DNA of 64,000 bases from positions 35,957 to 99,956 of the forward strand of contig QPMI01000441.1 of assembly GCA_004431415.1 (NCBI GenBank), written 5' to 3'. The notes below the pieces were generated by a model, which was not told where the DNA came from, searched no databases, and saw only the letters and a program-made list of their open reading frames with translations. Below are positions 54,370 to 64,000 of the stretch, piece by piece. The translations under genes were made by a program, and so were the position numbers. The stretch comes from Cyanophora paradoxa (lineage: Eukaryota; Glaucocystophyceae; Cyanophorales; Cyanophoraceae). Each line of letters opens with the position of its first letter. The first letter of the stretch is position 1.

Positions 54370-57300
54370 CTAATCTTCGAACCGTACGCGTGGAGTGTGT
54401 CGTGATTCCGAACATACACAGCCAACAAGATCCGATCTCATCAATGACTCCAGGCCCCAGCGAGCGGCTCTCTCGCAAGGCTTAGCGATGCTGCTCTCGA
54501 AATCGTCCCAAGTAATGCGAAAATCGTACATGGCCTGCGAATGGGTGTGTGGGATGTTAGTTAAAAGATGGGGATCGAACAAAGATCGGGCAACATTACC
54601 CGAACAAGCATATTGTGATTGTTCATATACGCCTCGGCGGCGGGCATCCATTGTGTATCCTCGATTATTTGCATAGTTTTCTCCCACTGAAGATAGCGAA
54701 GCACTGTGAGTATAATGGCGCGCGCGGGTGCCCATGGCCAGCAAAATTGCGCACATCGTGCACAATGCCTGCCACGTTGAGGCAGCTTCCTAGAGAGCCC
54801 TCCCTTGTCTTCCGCATCAGGTAATCCATGGCATCGACACCGGGCGCCACCTCGGGATACGAGGAGTAATACGGCGCTAGTGTGTGTGCAGCTTGCTTCA
54901 GAAGTACCTCGGCCATTAGACGGTTTCGGTACAAATGCTGAACGAGATTCTGAGTAAATTAACAGGCCAGGCTCTGATATTGATCATCTTTGTCTTACCT
55001 TCAACATGCATTGGTCCTGCTTCGGAAGGCGGTTGCAAGAGCGAGCTTCAGTGTACGGATGACGTACATATTCCTGAATCGTGTGCACAGAAGGCACAGG
55101 ATCAAGCATCCAACTCTTGAGAATTCCGGTGTCATGATGAGGAAATAGTGTTCTGAAAGTGTCACCGAGGCGTTTGTGGTGACGATTGAATATGTGTCGA
55201 TACGGATGCCCTGGGGCAACAATTGGCTCGAGGCGCATGTTTCCACGGAAACCGCCAACTTGGTAAGGAACCCAGCCATCACGCGCATGCGACGCGTACG
55301 AGCCTTTCCAGGTCTTTGCGTCGAGGAAGCAGTCAAGACTATTTTTGAGTTTGTGTGCACGGACGCCGACAGCAGGAGCTGGGACGGGCAAGGTCGCCGG
55401 ATAGTCTTGTGAAAAGAACGAAACTTGATGCCGGGCGTGTTCTTCCAAGTTGCCTTCGTCCGGCCAAACGCCAGAACCGACAGCAAGAGTGCGCTGATAA
55501 GGACTCTTGAAAGGGGGGAAAACCTTGCACGCCTTGCAAGGGAGTCTGATTTCGTTATATTCCATAAAGATTGTTCGACAGTCCTGTCCGCGAGAAATCC
55601 AGCTGGCGCAATCCGCAGGGGTCATCGTTGGGAACAACTTCCCGAACATGCTTCGTGTTGACCGGTCTTGAATACGTGTTTGGAATCGGGAATTCGCAAC
55701 TATGTCTTTCGAGTGCGCAGAAGAAGGTGAAAACGTTGAGCCGTCACCAAATGCAGGGGAATCCGGATTGAGAAGAATTACGTCATCATCAGCTTGTTTC
55801 TTTGGAGGAGTCGAGCACCTGGAATTCGGGTCCAAATTACCGGCAGTGATCGACAATTCACGATGCTCAAGCTCACCCTTTGCCCGCGTTCTCGGACAGT
55901 AACGGCACTTCGCCAGTTGCCTCAGTCGAAAGATTTGCAACGACGTCGAAATCGGGGTTTGAGTATACATCGTCATCGCTCAAAAGAGCAGCAGAAGCTC
56001 TTGCCCTGGGCAAATCATTTCCAATTCTGCACACACGATAGCCTGAGCGAGCGTTGATAGCAACAGAAACAAAAATCCACACCCGGTGCCATCGCTGTCG
56101 ACTGTCAGCGTGACAGCGGCGGGCAAGGCCGGTCTGGTGACTTCAGACATCGTATCGGCCAGCGACATTACCTCGCTATCAACGTCATTGCCAGTTGATG
56201 CCTGTTGCGGACGAAACGGGAATAGCTGCAAAGCTTTGGCGACACTCTCCTTGAGCATTCTGAAGGCCATTGCTGACGAAAGGCCTACGTATACCGGGCT
56301 GAAGAGGTGTTGGGCTGACTTCAATGTGGCGGGAAGAGTGGCGCATACTGATCGATACCCCCCGCAAGCAGTTGGACCCCCCCCCCCCCCCGCCCTCCCC
56401 CCCTCTTTGCGAGTTTTTCGACGCGTACAAGAACAACCCGAAGATGAAGCAGGCCTAAGCCGACGTCTTCATGTGGTGCGTGCAGCAGGCCAAGAAAGTT
56501 ACAGTTATTTCGCATCAGATGCACTCGCATGCACATATTCCAAAGCTATTTCGTCCATATCGCGGTCGTTGTAGTCATACAAACTTCTTCTCCTTCGTTG
56601 ATGTCGCGCAATGCGAAGAATGCGATGCCAAGTTCGCCGTTTGCTGGACTCGAGACGTTCGTGGATACCACTCTGCGTTGTCATGATTAGTCAGCACCCG
56701 AACACAACAGGCTTAGTGAAGCAAACGAACAAAGGAATAAGATTTGCCGATCCCTTCGGACCGTGATTAATTATTCTAGCAAGACCATTCCCTGTTGTCG
56801 CATCGAGGCTGCGTACGGTTCGAAACTGCGCCTCTCAAGAGACCAAAAGCATAAGAAACGCACGCAAAGTGGCGAGAACCGATTGTAAATTCGTAAAGAT
56901 AATAGTGGCCGCCACGTTGCTGCAGTTTCTTTCGTAATGTGTTTATGCTTGCAAGACCACGAACGAGGTGGCCTCGATAGACAGAAATGAGCTTCACGCA
57001 GCAGTGAGTAGAGCGTTTTTTTTGTATAAATCTCTGAGCAAGAAGAATGCGCAACTGTTCCAATTACGATACGCTTGGCTGCAATTGCACCCATTCCCTT
57101 TGGAGGTCCGAAATTGCAAGGGCGCAACAAATCTGATTCGTATCGGGAGAGTGCCTCCTCTCCAGCTGCGATGAGGTTTCGGGCAGCTTGGAGCATCTCT
57201 CTACTGATGGTGAGGACGACCGAGTTGACGAGTGTTGGAATCGAACGAGAATTGCGTGTTCGGGAAGCCTCCTCTTCGAGGAGTTTGCGGTATTTGCTTG

Positions 57301-57946
57301 CGAGTCGAGGTGGAAGATCCGGTGGCCGCCAGAATGTCAAATCTGCCTGAGCGTTCCGTGCGATAAAAAGCTTAACTTGTACCGATGCATTAAGGTGCCG
57401 ATGATACAAAATGACATGAAGACGTGCAAGAGCGTCTTTAGCGGTCTTCGTATTCCCCAGCTGTGCTCGGCTGTTGTGCATGTAGAAGGAGACGAAGCGA
57501 TCGGGATTCTTTTCCAAAAACGCAGTAAAATACTCAACACACGATACGTTCAGCGTCTGCAAAATATGAACGGTCAGCCATTATATGTATAGGTAAATGA
57601 CTTCATTTCGGAAAGAACCTCGTCATTCTCTCCGGCATTGAATCCAATGCAACTAGGCATTGATTCAATGAGATCGACGAGTTTCTTGAAAGCTGAAATG
57701 GAGATTTTCCAGCCATGTGCTAGAATAACTTTTGTCACATCGTTGCCCTTGAATGCTTCGTATAAATCGACGACCTTCACGAGCGCAAGTTTCAGAAGAA
57801 CGCGGCATCTTCATCTGCATGCCTACCTCTGTGTCTTGTACGGGATGAGATTTATTGACGAGTTTCAGGATTTCAGGGAACTTTCTTGACTCTCGTGCAT
57901 CGGTTATCATTTGTGAAAGCTCTTTGTTCAGTCGAGTGTTTCGCAC
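54370..57946 (-). CDS. Large intron-rich gene of unknown function
   Basis: Minus-strand exons in order: KELSQMITDARESRKFPEIL (about 57,890), KVVDLYEAFKGNDVTKVILA then HGWKISISAFKKLVDLIESM (57,640-57,780), and a long exon (57,060-57,560) with VEYFTAFLEKNPDRFVSFYM, ADLTFWRPPDLPPRLASKYR and EMLQAARNLIAAGEEALSRY. Then AMAFRMLKESVAKALQLFPF (about 56,240), a 330-codon reading (54,984-55,976) with MFGKLFPTMTPADCASWISR, EIRLPCKACKVFPPFKSPYQ and GHPYRHIFNRHHKRLGDTFR, then AMDYLMRKTREGSLGSCLNV (about 54,800) and a last exon with MYDFRITWDDFESSIAKPCE ending near 54,370. The phrases L-F-P-T-M ... S-W and L-F-P-H-H ... S-W suggest an internal repeat. No domain is recognised. Confidence 0.5.
56377..56391 (+). 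repeat. 15-base poly-C tract
   Basis: C run followed by CGCCCTCCCCCCC, within an intron-like stretch of the minus-strand gene. A plus-strand reading nearby (FFSFVDVAQCEECDAKFAVC, about 56,580-56,650) has paired cysteines, but I could not tie it to a gene. Confidence 0.85.
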
Positions 57947-58044
57947 GGGACGACATCGGGTGTCTGCTTGTTGTAATTAGAATACGCAAGTAACATGCAC
58001 TAGAAGCTTCTAGGTCTAACTATAATCAGCGGGCTTCGGCGGGA

Positions 58045-61000
58045 TCACTGATCTACTTTGCTGCTAGCCTTTGCCCCTTTTGTTTTGCCGCTAGCGCTGC
58101 GGCGTCGGCCGCGGCCTCTGCCGCGGCCTCTGCCGCGGCCTCTGCCGCGGCCTCTGCCGCGGCCTCTGCCGGTTGATTCTTCGCTGGACAATTCGGTCGC
58201 AGCATCACGAGCCAGCTCACGCTTCTCTGAGACCGAAGCATGCTCGCCGCCCTCCTCGCCTTGCTCGCCGCCCTCCTCGCCTTGCTCGCCGCCCTCCTCG
58301 CCTTGCTCGCCGCCCTCCTCGCCTTGCTCGCCGCCCTCCTCGCCTTGCTCGCCGCCCTCCACGCCCTCCAGCATTGGACCTTTAAAAAAAGGTAATGTTT
58401 TCAAGCCCGATAAAGATGCGAATGCGAATATGAACGCCCACCTTTCTTATCGGCTTTTTCCGTTCTCCTCCTCTTGAGCTCCCTATCATCTTCATCTGCG
58501 GGAATAGCATCGTTCAGTTGTAGCGCCGCGATTAGCGGAGCTAAATAAGAAGATGAACCGGCAGAATCCGGAGCTGCCGTGATAGTGAGCATTTGACTAT
58601 CAGGTCCGTTCAAATTTTGGCAGGGCAAGGACCTGATTTGGAAATCGAGCTCGGGCCGGCCACGGGGGCAGGAACCTGCGAAGACTTCTTGACCCATTCG
58701 TCCAGTTCCTTCCGGTCGAAAAAACGTCTTTTGAATGTGTCTGGTCCTGATGAGCGAAAAATCTGGTTAAAGCCTCCGAATTGGAGTTCAGCGAAGAGCT
58801 CACCAAGAGCTTGAAGTTGATCCTCGAAGTATTTGGGTTCGAGGAAATAAGCAGGGCGGTCTTCCGAGCTGAACTTCGCATCTTGCTTCGGAAGGAGATC
58901 ATCAGCTTCTTTGAGCTCGTCGAGAGTCCAGAAGCCCACTGCAATAAAAGAATCATATAATTGTTAGCAAAAGTTTGGAAACCTCTAGAGAATTGCATGT
59001 TATCAAGCAAACGAACCGTGAAACGAAGGCTTGATTGCGTTCAACGAGTCCACAACCTCGCGTTCTGCACGAGAGAGCTTTCCGCCAAGCATGCTCTTGC
59101 GGACGAGTGGATGGTATCCGACCGCGCCGAATATCACATCAATGTTTGGCTGGTCTGGAACACCGAATTGGGTTTCTGGTTCGTCGTCTTCTTCCGCATC
59201 CTCGCGACCGATGGCAAGCTGCGGCACGAGCACTCGTGTGATGCGGCCGAACAAGGCGCTTGATATTGCCCATCTGCGCGTGCGTTATTTTAGATTGTCG
59301 AAGTGATTGAAGGCATGCGTAATGGCGCACTTGCCGAAGGCATGAAGAATCTCTGTAGCGAGAGGCCCATCAAAGAATCGATTTTCTTTGAACATGTTCA
59401 TCTGCACGATTTCACCGGATTGCATGAACTTTGTAGAGCTGTAGGTCCATGGCCAGTCAAGAAAAACAAAGCCTGGCAAGGACGCAAATGTGCGTACACC
59501 ATCCTTATGCACAGGCGATACATAAGCCGAGCCTTCGACATCTTCTCGCCACGCTTCGCGTGGCGGGTGTGGATAACCGTAATCTGCGTCTCGGCATTTT
59601 CATCCCTGTAGCGGTGTCACCGGACGCAACAGGACATGTTAAGTAGAGAAGGCGCACAGCGCGTTGTGGACAACAAGGGCCTGCGGACACGTCTGGAAAA
59701 TTTCTTTGGCAAGGCCCATGCAATGCTCACACTCCTCGAACGAAACCATGTGTTCTTTGTGCTTGTGTTTGGAAATCTGCTTGATCTTCGTGTTCGCCTC
59801 TCGCATATCATAAGCGGCGAAGCCATAGTACATGGCGTTGTAGTCCTCTTCCGTTACCTGGTCGTCCACCCCGAGGCCCTCTGCTTTCTCTGTAGCCGGG
59901 CGCGAATCGTAGGACATAAAGAAAGCAGGCTGGAGATTCATTAAGAATAAATAAAGAAGTCTTCAAGCCTACCAAGAATGCAAAACGCACCAAGCCTTTC
60001 AAAGACGAAATAATTTCATTCTTCTCTTTCATGTTGTAAAACTTGAGCATCTGCTTCTTGTGGATGTCCTTCACCTCGTCGCTCGACAACTCCGGTCCAG
60101 AAACTGAAGCGATGGAGGTTACAAGGAATCCCAAACACAAAACAGGACTCACAACAAAAAAGTGTTGTTCCTGGCACAGAAGCCTTCAGCGCCTTCATCA
60201 CAGGCCGAACCTTCGTGTTGGTCTGGGTGAACCACAAGTCAGATCACAGGCCGTAAAGCATGAAGGATATAAAGATTGAGACCTCGTACACAGGTGCCAA
60301 AGAAACGCCGATTACTGATGAAGCGGTGAACCCGTGTTTCTCAGTGGACACGGCGCACATCGCGTCGACAATATGATCAGGTTCAGCAGCGTTCTGACGG
60401 AGCACACCGAGTGGCTCCGAAGTGAACCCCTTCAAAATATGCTCTCCATTGGAACGCGTTGCAAGATGTCCTCTAGAAGAGCATGGAAAACCTGTTGGCA
60501 CATACGAGATCTCAAGGGACGGATTCTGAGAAAGACAAACATGAAGAAACGCACAGAGCCATTCCTCGCCTGGAGAAAATCCACTGTAGGACCCGCGGAT
60601 CGAGGCAATTTGTAAAGCTTGCGAAATTCCGAGTCAGACTTCGCCGGTGGTCCACAGTTCTGGTTCGGCTGTTTCCTGTGTCAAGACAGGGTGAGCAGTA
60701 CGTCGACTTGCACCTGCCACGATGAATAAGTAGCGAATACGATCGCTTAAACTGCAGAAGCGCTTAACTTCTGCTTACCACTTATTGCCACAGCTGACAA
60801 CTCGCTGACCTTCGGGCACCAAGAGCCCACACGCCGAACAAACGGCGTTCTCCGCAATGTTTTCAATGAAACTCGAAATCGGTTGTGCAGCCGAGACAGC
60901 AACAGCATCCGGGGCTGTGAATCGAGGTTTGAAACGGAATTCTTTTAACTATCTCTGACAAACGTGCACCTGCAATTTCACGACGTCCGTACTTCTCAAA

Positions 61001-62138
61001 ATGTGTTTCATACTCTTGCAGTTCCTCTTCATCCCATGGTTCTGGCTTCTTGGCTGAGAAACAGTCAGAAATGCAAATCCCACATTGCCACTGCAAAACT
61101 GTCACGGAAAACGCACGTTCGAAGGGAGCTTTCCCGGCTCTTGAGGGTGTGGGCGAGGAAGATGGCGAGCGATGGGGCGTAGAAGAGCCGCCGGGCACGG
61201 GCGAGGTGGAGCCGGCCCCCGCCGCCAGTGGCGCCTTCTCCTTCTCCTTCTTTGCCCTTTTCTCCCTCGCCATCGCAACCAAACGCTTCGAACACGTCAA
61301 AAGCTCGTGCGTCGATTTACGAAGCTGAGCCAGCGCCTCCCTGCATTTGCTGATTTCCGCATCGGTGGTAGCGACTTCGAGACGCTGTTTCAAGTCTACG
61401 ATGCTCGAAAAAGAGTGTGAGAAACGAGCCATTAAAAAATCGCCTTGCAACTCCCGAAAGAGTTGGTCTGCTTCTTGATTCATCCGATTTGCCTCGGGTT
61501 GGGCTGGTCCTGCCGCTGGTGCTTGGCTGGTGGTTGGTCTCCGCCAGGTTTGTCGAAATCCGCTTGCGGCGCAGATGGGATACGGAGGCACTCGCATCAG
61601 CGCTAGCTGCACCCCGGATGCTCCGGCCGCGGGTCCCTCCAACGGTAATATTCCAGCAGAAAGGTTTTCGGCTCCACCTGAAGACAAATCAGCCAAGACC
61701 AGCGCGATCCAAGACGATCCACTAGTGTGGCCGGGTACTGTCTGAAAGTTGGGCTGTTTCTGCGAGAGAATTGACATCCTGTTGTATTTCGGGATCATGA
61801 TCAGCATAGTAGTCGGGCAGAAAATGGAATGAATCTCCTAATTCGGTTATCTACTTGAAGTTCGTTAGGAACAGAGGTGCCAAGGCCTGACGGCGAAAGA
61901 GCCGCGTCCGCAGTTGGTTCGCACCCGCGATTGCAATTGCTTGGGATCCTCGCCCGCGGCCGGATCCGGATCCATAGCAGCCGCGCGCGCCAACCGGGCT
62001 GCCGTGCCGCAACAAGTTCAGATTCTGTAGCTTGTCGTACTCGAAATGGAACGCGCCGTCAAAGTTCCAACCGGCGCGACCGTGCACGTTGAGAAGCGAG
62101 TTCAAAGCCACCCGAAGATGAACTGCGCCAGAAGACAA
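58045..62138 (-). CDS. Zinc-cluster protein with low-complexity tail, function unknown
   Basis: Exons in order: VALNSLLNVHGRAGWNFDGA (about 62,050-62,110); a Pro/Ala/Gln exon leading to FRELQGDFLMARFSHSFSSI and DLKQRLEVATTDAEISKCRE (61,320-61,480, coiled coil); EPWDEEELQEYETHFEKYGR (about 61,010); then VCSACGLLVPEGQRVVSCGN-KW spliced to CKSTYCSPCLDTG (60,660-60,830), a C-x2-C ... C ... C-x2-C cluster of PHD/RING type. Further exons: DHIVDAMCAVSTEKHGFTAS (about 60,370), SSDEVKDIHKKQMLKFYNMK (about 60,060), VSFEECEHCMGLAKEIFQTC (about 59,720), FASLPGFVFLDWPWTYSSTK (about 59,460), AVGYHPLVRKSMLGGKLSRA (about 59,100) and FWTLDELKEADDLLPKQDAK (about 58,910). The tail has EGGEQGE and RG repeats and a basic end. 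RG-rich tails often bind RNA or nucleosomes; the function is otherwise unknown. Confidence 0.55.
58095..58370 (-). repeat. Coding minisatellites: 12-bp RG-rich and 21-bp EGGEQ-rich
   Basis: At about 58,105-58,170 CCGCGGCCTCTG is repeated about five times, giving (GR)n on the minus strand. At about 58,245-58,360 CTCGCCGCCCTCCTCGCCTTG is repeated about five times, giving (QGEEGGE)n. Periods are multiples of three, so the frame is kept. An acidic block next to an RG block is typical of disordered nucleic-acid-binding tails. Confidence 0.85.
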
Positions 62139-63701
62139 AGCGTTTCATGCTCAGGTTATCCGAAAACATCACGCATAGGCGGAATACTCCGGGATCCGCA
62201 CCAATCAAGAAGATTAGCTATTCGATTGACCACACTGATTGAACAAGTAGATGTAAAGCCGCCCGAATGACACACTGAGCAAGTTGCGGCCCGGTTGCAA
62301 GTTGCGGCCGGTTGCCTTTTGGGGGTACCCGCACGCAGCCCGGGGCGACGGCCGGCGGCGTGCCGGTACGGTGCGGACTCTACGCTGTGCGGACTCTATA
62401 CTAGTTGGACCTTGCAGGCAACAGGAGAGCTAGTTGCAGTGCGGCAAACATGCATATGCAGGCCGCCTCCCAAGCTAGTTACATCGCAGCTATAGCTAGC
62501 AGAGAAGTTTTTCGGCTACCGTCCATGTGACTAAGCGGTACACGAGGAGCAGCATCCGGATTCCTCAGCCACCTTCAACGACCATTTGCAGTTCGCGGCG
62601 TAGAGCGGCCAGAAGCACCCGGGCGCTTCGAAGAAGGAAGAGGGCCGCTAGCTACCTTGCAGTGCTCCCCGCCGCGACGATGCTCTCGCCAGCCGTACGT
62701 CGGCGACAAAAACCAATATGCATGCAAAAACGAGGTGCGCTGAGAAACCTACACTAGCTGCGGCTCAGAACGAACTCAACGATCTCTTTAAATCACATGC
62801 GCTAACGTTGCGCTTGTCTGCGGCACCCCTCGAGCAGGTTTGGGTCACATCGCCAGAACCGTGCACTCGCAGCCACCGACAGCGATCTGCCTACGTATAC
62901 GTATACGTGCGCACCGATCAGCAAAGCCAGAAACAAGCGGTCGTCGAGCGCACCAGGATAACAAGGCGCCGACGTGCCATAGCGGTCATTCTGTCCATTC
63001 CGGCGACGCTGTTTAGTCAGCTTATGTCGACACTGAAGTGGTTTTATACCGTAAAAGCGCACCGAGACCTGCCGCGGGCGCCGTGGTGGTGAGCTGGCTG
63101 CAGGTCTTTCTCTTACCTGATCTGGTGGTGCAAAGTTAGGGGCGCGAAGCGCAGTGCCTGGGCCGGGAGGCAGCACGAATAGTTTATATCTAACATTGAG
63201 AAAGCGAAGTACGCACGTCTGGGCGGCGGGGCTCAGTTTCCCGGGCGGCGGTCCGGCCCGCTGCGCGGCGGCGAGGCCGGGCGCGCCACCCGCTGCGCGG
63301 CGGCGGGTCAGGTCTTGCACGGGATAGTGCACATGCATACCAAAGTGGTGGCGTACCGTTAGAGGCACCTGGCGTCCGAGAAGAGCGAGGTGCGACGGAA
63401 ACGCGATGGGGGAAAACTGATCTGGGAACGCGCGACCGCTTCCTGTGAGCGGAACAATCTATCATTCAACATTCATTCAGCTCGGACCCGCGGCCGGATC
63501 CCTCGAGGACTCAGTCAGGGCCAGCTCGTTGCAAGAGGCGAAAACGAGGACGAAACGCCAGAGGCAGCTTGCAAGTTGCAAGGCGGTCTTGCAAGGCGGT
63601 CTTGCGCATGCAAGGCGGTCTTGTAAGCCGGCCTAGCGCTTTGGCTATAGCTAGGTTTTGACCCCGCTTGCACTGTACCCCAGCTGTTTTTTGGGGGCCA
63701 A
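62139..63701. other. Intergenic region with no recognised gene
   Basis: Several open frames exist on both strands (for example minus 62,802-63,368), but none has a recognisable protein or consistent composition. It contains CAAGTTGCGGCC-GGTTG repeats (about 62,280-62,315), a CTGCGCGGCGGCG repeat pair (about 63,258 and 63,293) and three copies of GCAAGGCGGTCTT (63,578-63,623). The promoter of the gene starting at 63,702 is expected at its right end. Confidence 0.5.
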
Positions 63702-64000
63702 ATGGCCGGGCCGCTTGTTGACCATGCCGGCGCCAGCGCTAGCTGTAGCGGGCCTGCGCCACGATCCGCATTGGCTGATGGCCGCGTGCGATCTTTATCA
63801 GACTTCCCTGAAGACCTCTTGATCAAGCTCACAACAGAAGTCGGCATCGTCGACGCCTTAGGAAATGGCTCGATGAAGCTAAGCCGGTTCATGAAGCAAA
63901 TCGTTGAAAAGCAAGCTTGGCCGGAGCTCCAGCTTACGTCGTGCTCTGCGTTCGGGCATGGACGATATGTGCAAGATGCCGTCTGGGCTCAAGTCTTGGA
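63702..64000 (+). CDS. 5' part of a gene running off the right edge
   Basis: From ATG 63,702 the frame stays open to the end of the window (99 codons): MAGPLVDHAGASASC ..., then LSDFPEDLLIKLTTEVGIVD, MKLSRFMKQIVEKQAWPELQ and AFGHGRYVQDAVWAQVL. The L-S-D-F-P-E-D-L-L-I-K-L start with a following helix and W-P-E-L is suggestive of an F-box (L-P-x-x-L-x-x-x-I ... W), which would link it to ubiquitin ligases, but the match is weak. The preceding 100 bases lack an obvious TATA box. Confidence 0.5.
   Translation, partial: MAGPLVDHAGASASCSGPAPRSALADGRVRSLSDFPEDLLIKLTTEVGIVDALGNGSMKLSRFMKQIVEKQAWPELQLTSCSAFGHGRYVQDAVWAQVL

Noticed and set aside
62802-63368. 188-codon minus-strand open frame
   Set aside because: Arg/Ala/Pro-rich composition without motif, crossing a GC-rich repeat; no splice or start context convincing enough to call a gene.

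Overview
This window is nuclear DNA of a unicellular eukaryote, most likely an alga or other protist. Almost every recognisable protein is split into exons of about 50-300 bases, separated by short introns (roughly 45-130 bases) with GT-AG borders. The protein families are eukaryotic: CUB, Kelch, fibronectin-III-like, ankyrin, SETD3-type SET, pre-SET/SET/post-SET, a DOT1-like methyltransferase and a tnp2-type transposase. There are no operons, Shine-Dalgarno sites or CRISPR arrays. The lineage cannot be fixed from the sequence alone. Exon borders were read by eye, so gene limits are approximate.

Bases 1-18,810, all minus strand. Reading from 18,807 downwards: a short N-terminal region; two TIR domains, each split over exons; a stretch with one or two hydrophobic segments; long Ala/Glu coiled coils; then about 13 kb of exons resembling beta-propeller blades, fibronectin-III, Kelch and CUB domains joined by Pro/Thr/Ser linkers. 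I cannot tell whether this is one very large receptor-like gene or two or three genes in series. The order TIR, membrane segment, coiled coil, propeller-like region resembles the TIR-WD40 proteins of bacteria.

Bases 18,840-32,900. A gene-poor stretch of repeats, palindromes and small inverted-repeat transposons surrounds three ordinary genes: an ankyrin-repeat protein (minus, 21.1-23.6 kb), a SETD3/Rubisco-LSMT-type lysine or histidine methyltransferase (plus, 24.2-26.6 kb) and a class I SAM-dependent methyltransferase (minus, 28.5-29.9 kb). The first two lie in a strikingly GC-rich block with long poly-C and poly-G tracts. Two transposons have clean inverted ends and 8-bp target duplications (20,321-20,812 and 31,007-31,694). 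Several related-looking elements each carry a different short motif iterated inside their ends.

Bases 32,900-62,200. A densely packed block of intron-rich genes: an unidentified protein (minus, 32.9-39.4 kb) containing a 101-bp tandem array; a tnp2/CACTA-like transposase (plus, 39.5-44.7 kb) starting close to it in the opposite direction; a pair of 252-bp direct repeats; a chromatin-enzyme gene with DOT1-like, Ulp1/C48-like and pre-SET/SET/post-SET modules (minus, 45.6-50.2 kb); a divergent GABA-transaminase-like gene (plus, 51.3-54.2 kb); and two large unidentified genes, one with a PHD/RING-like zinc cluster and RG-rich and EGGEQ-rich tails (minus, 54.4-62.1 kb). Transposase and chromatin enzymes side by side raise the possibility of a large mobile element carrying epigenetic cargo. 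This is inference; no terminal repeats bounding the block were found.

Bases 62,140-64,000 hold little recognisable coding sequence until a new plus-strand gene begins at 63,702 and runs off the right edge.
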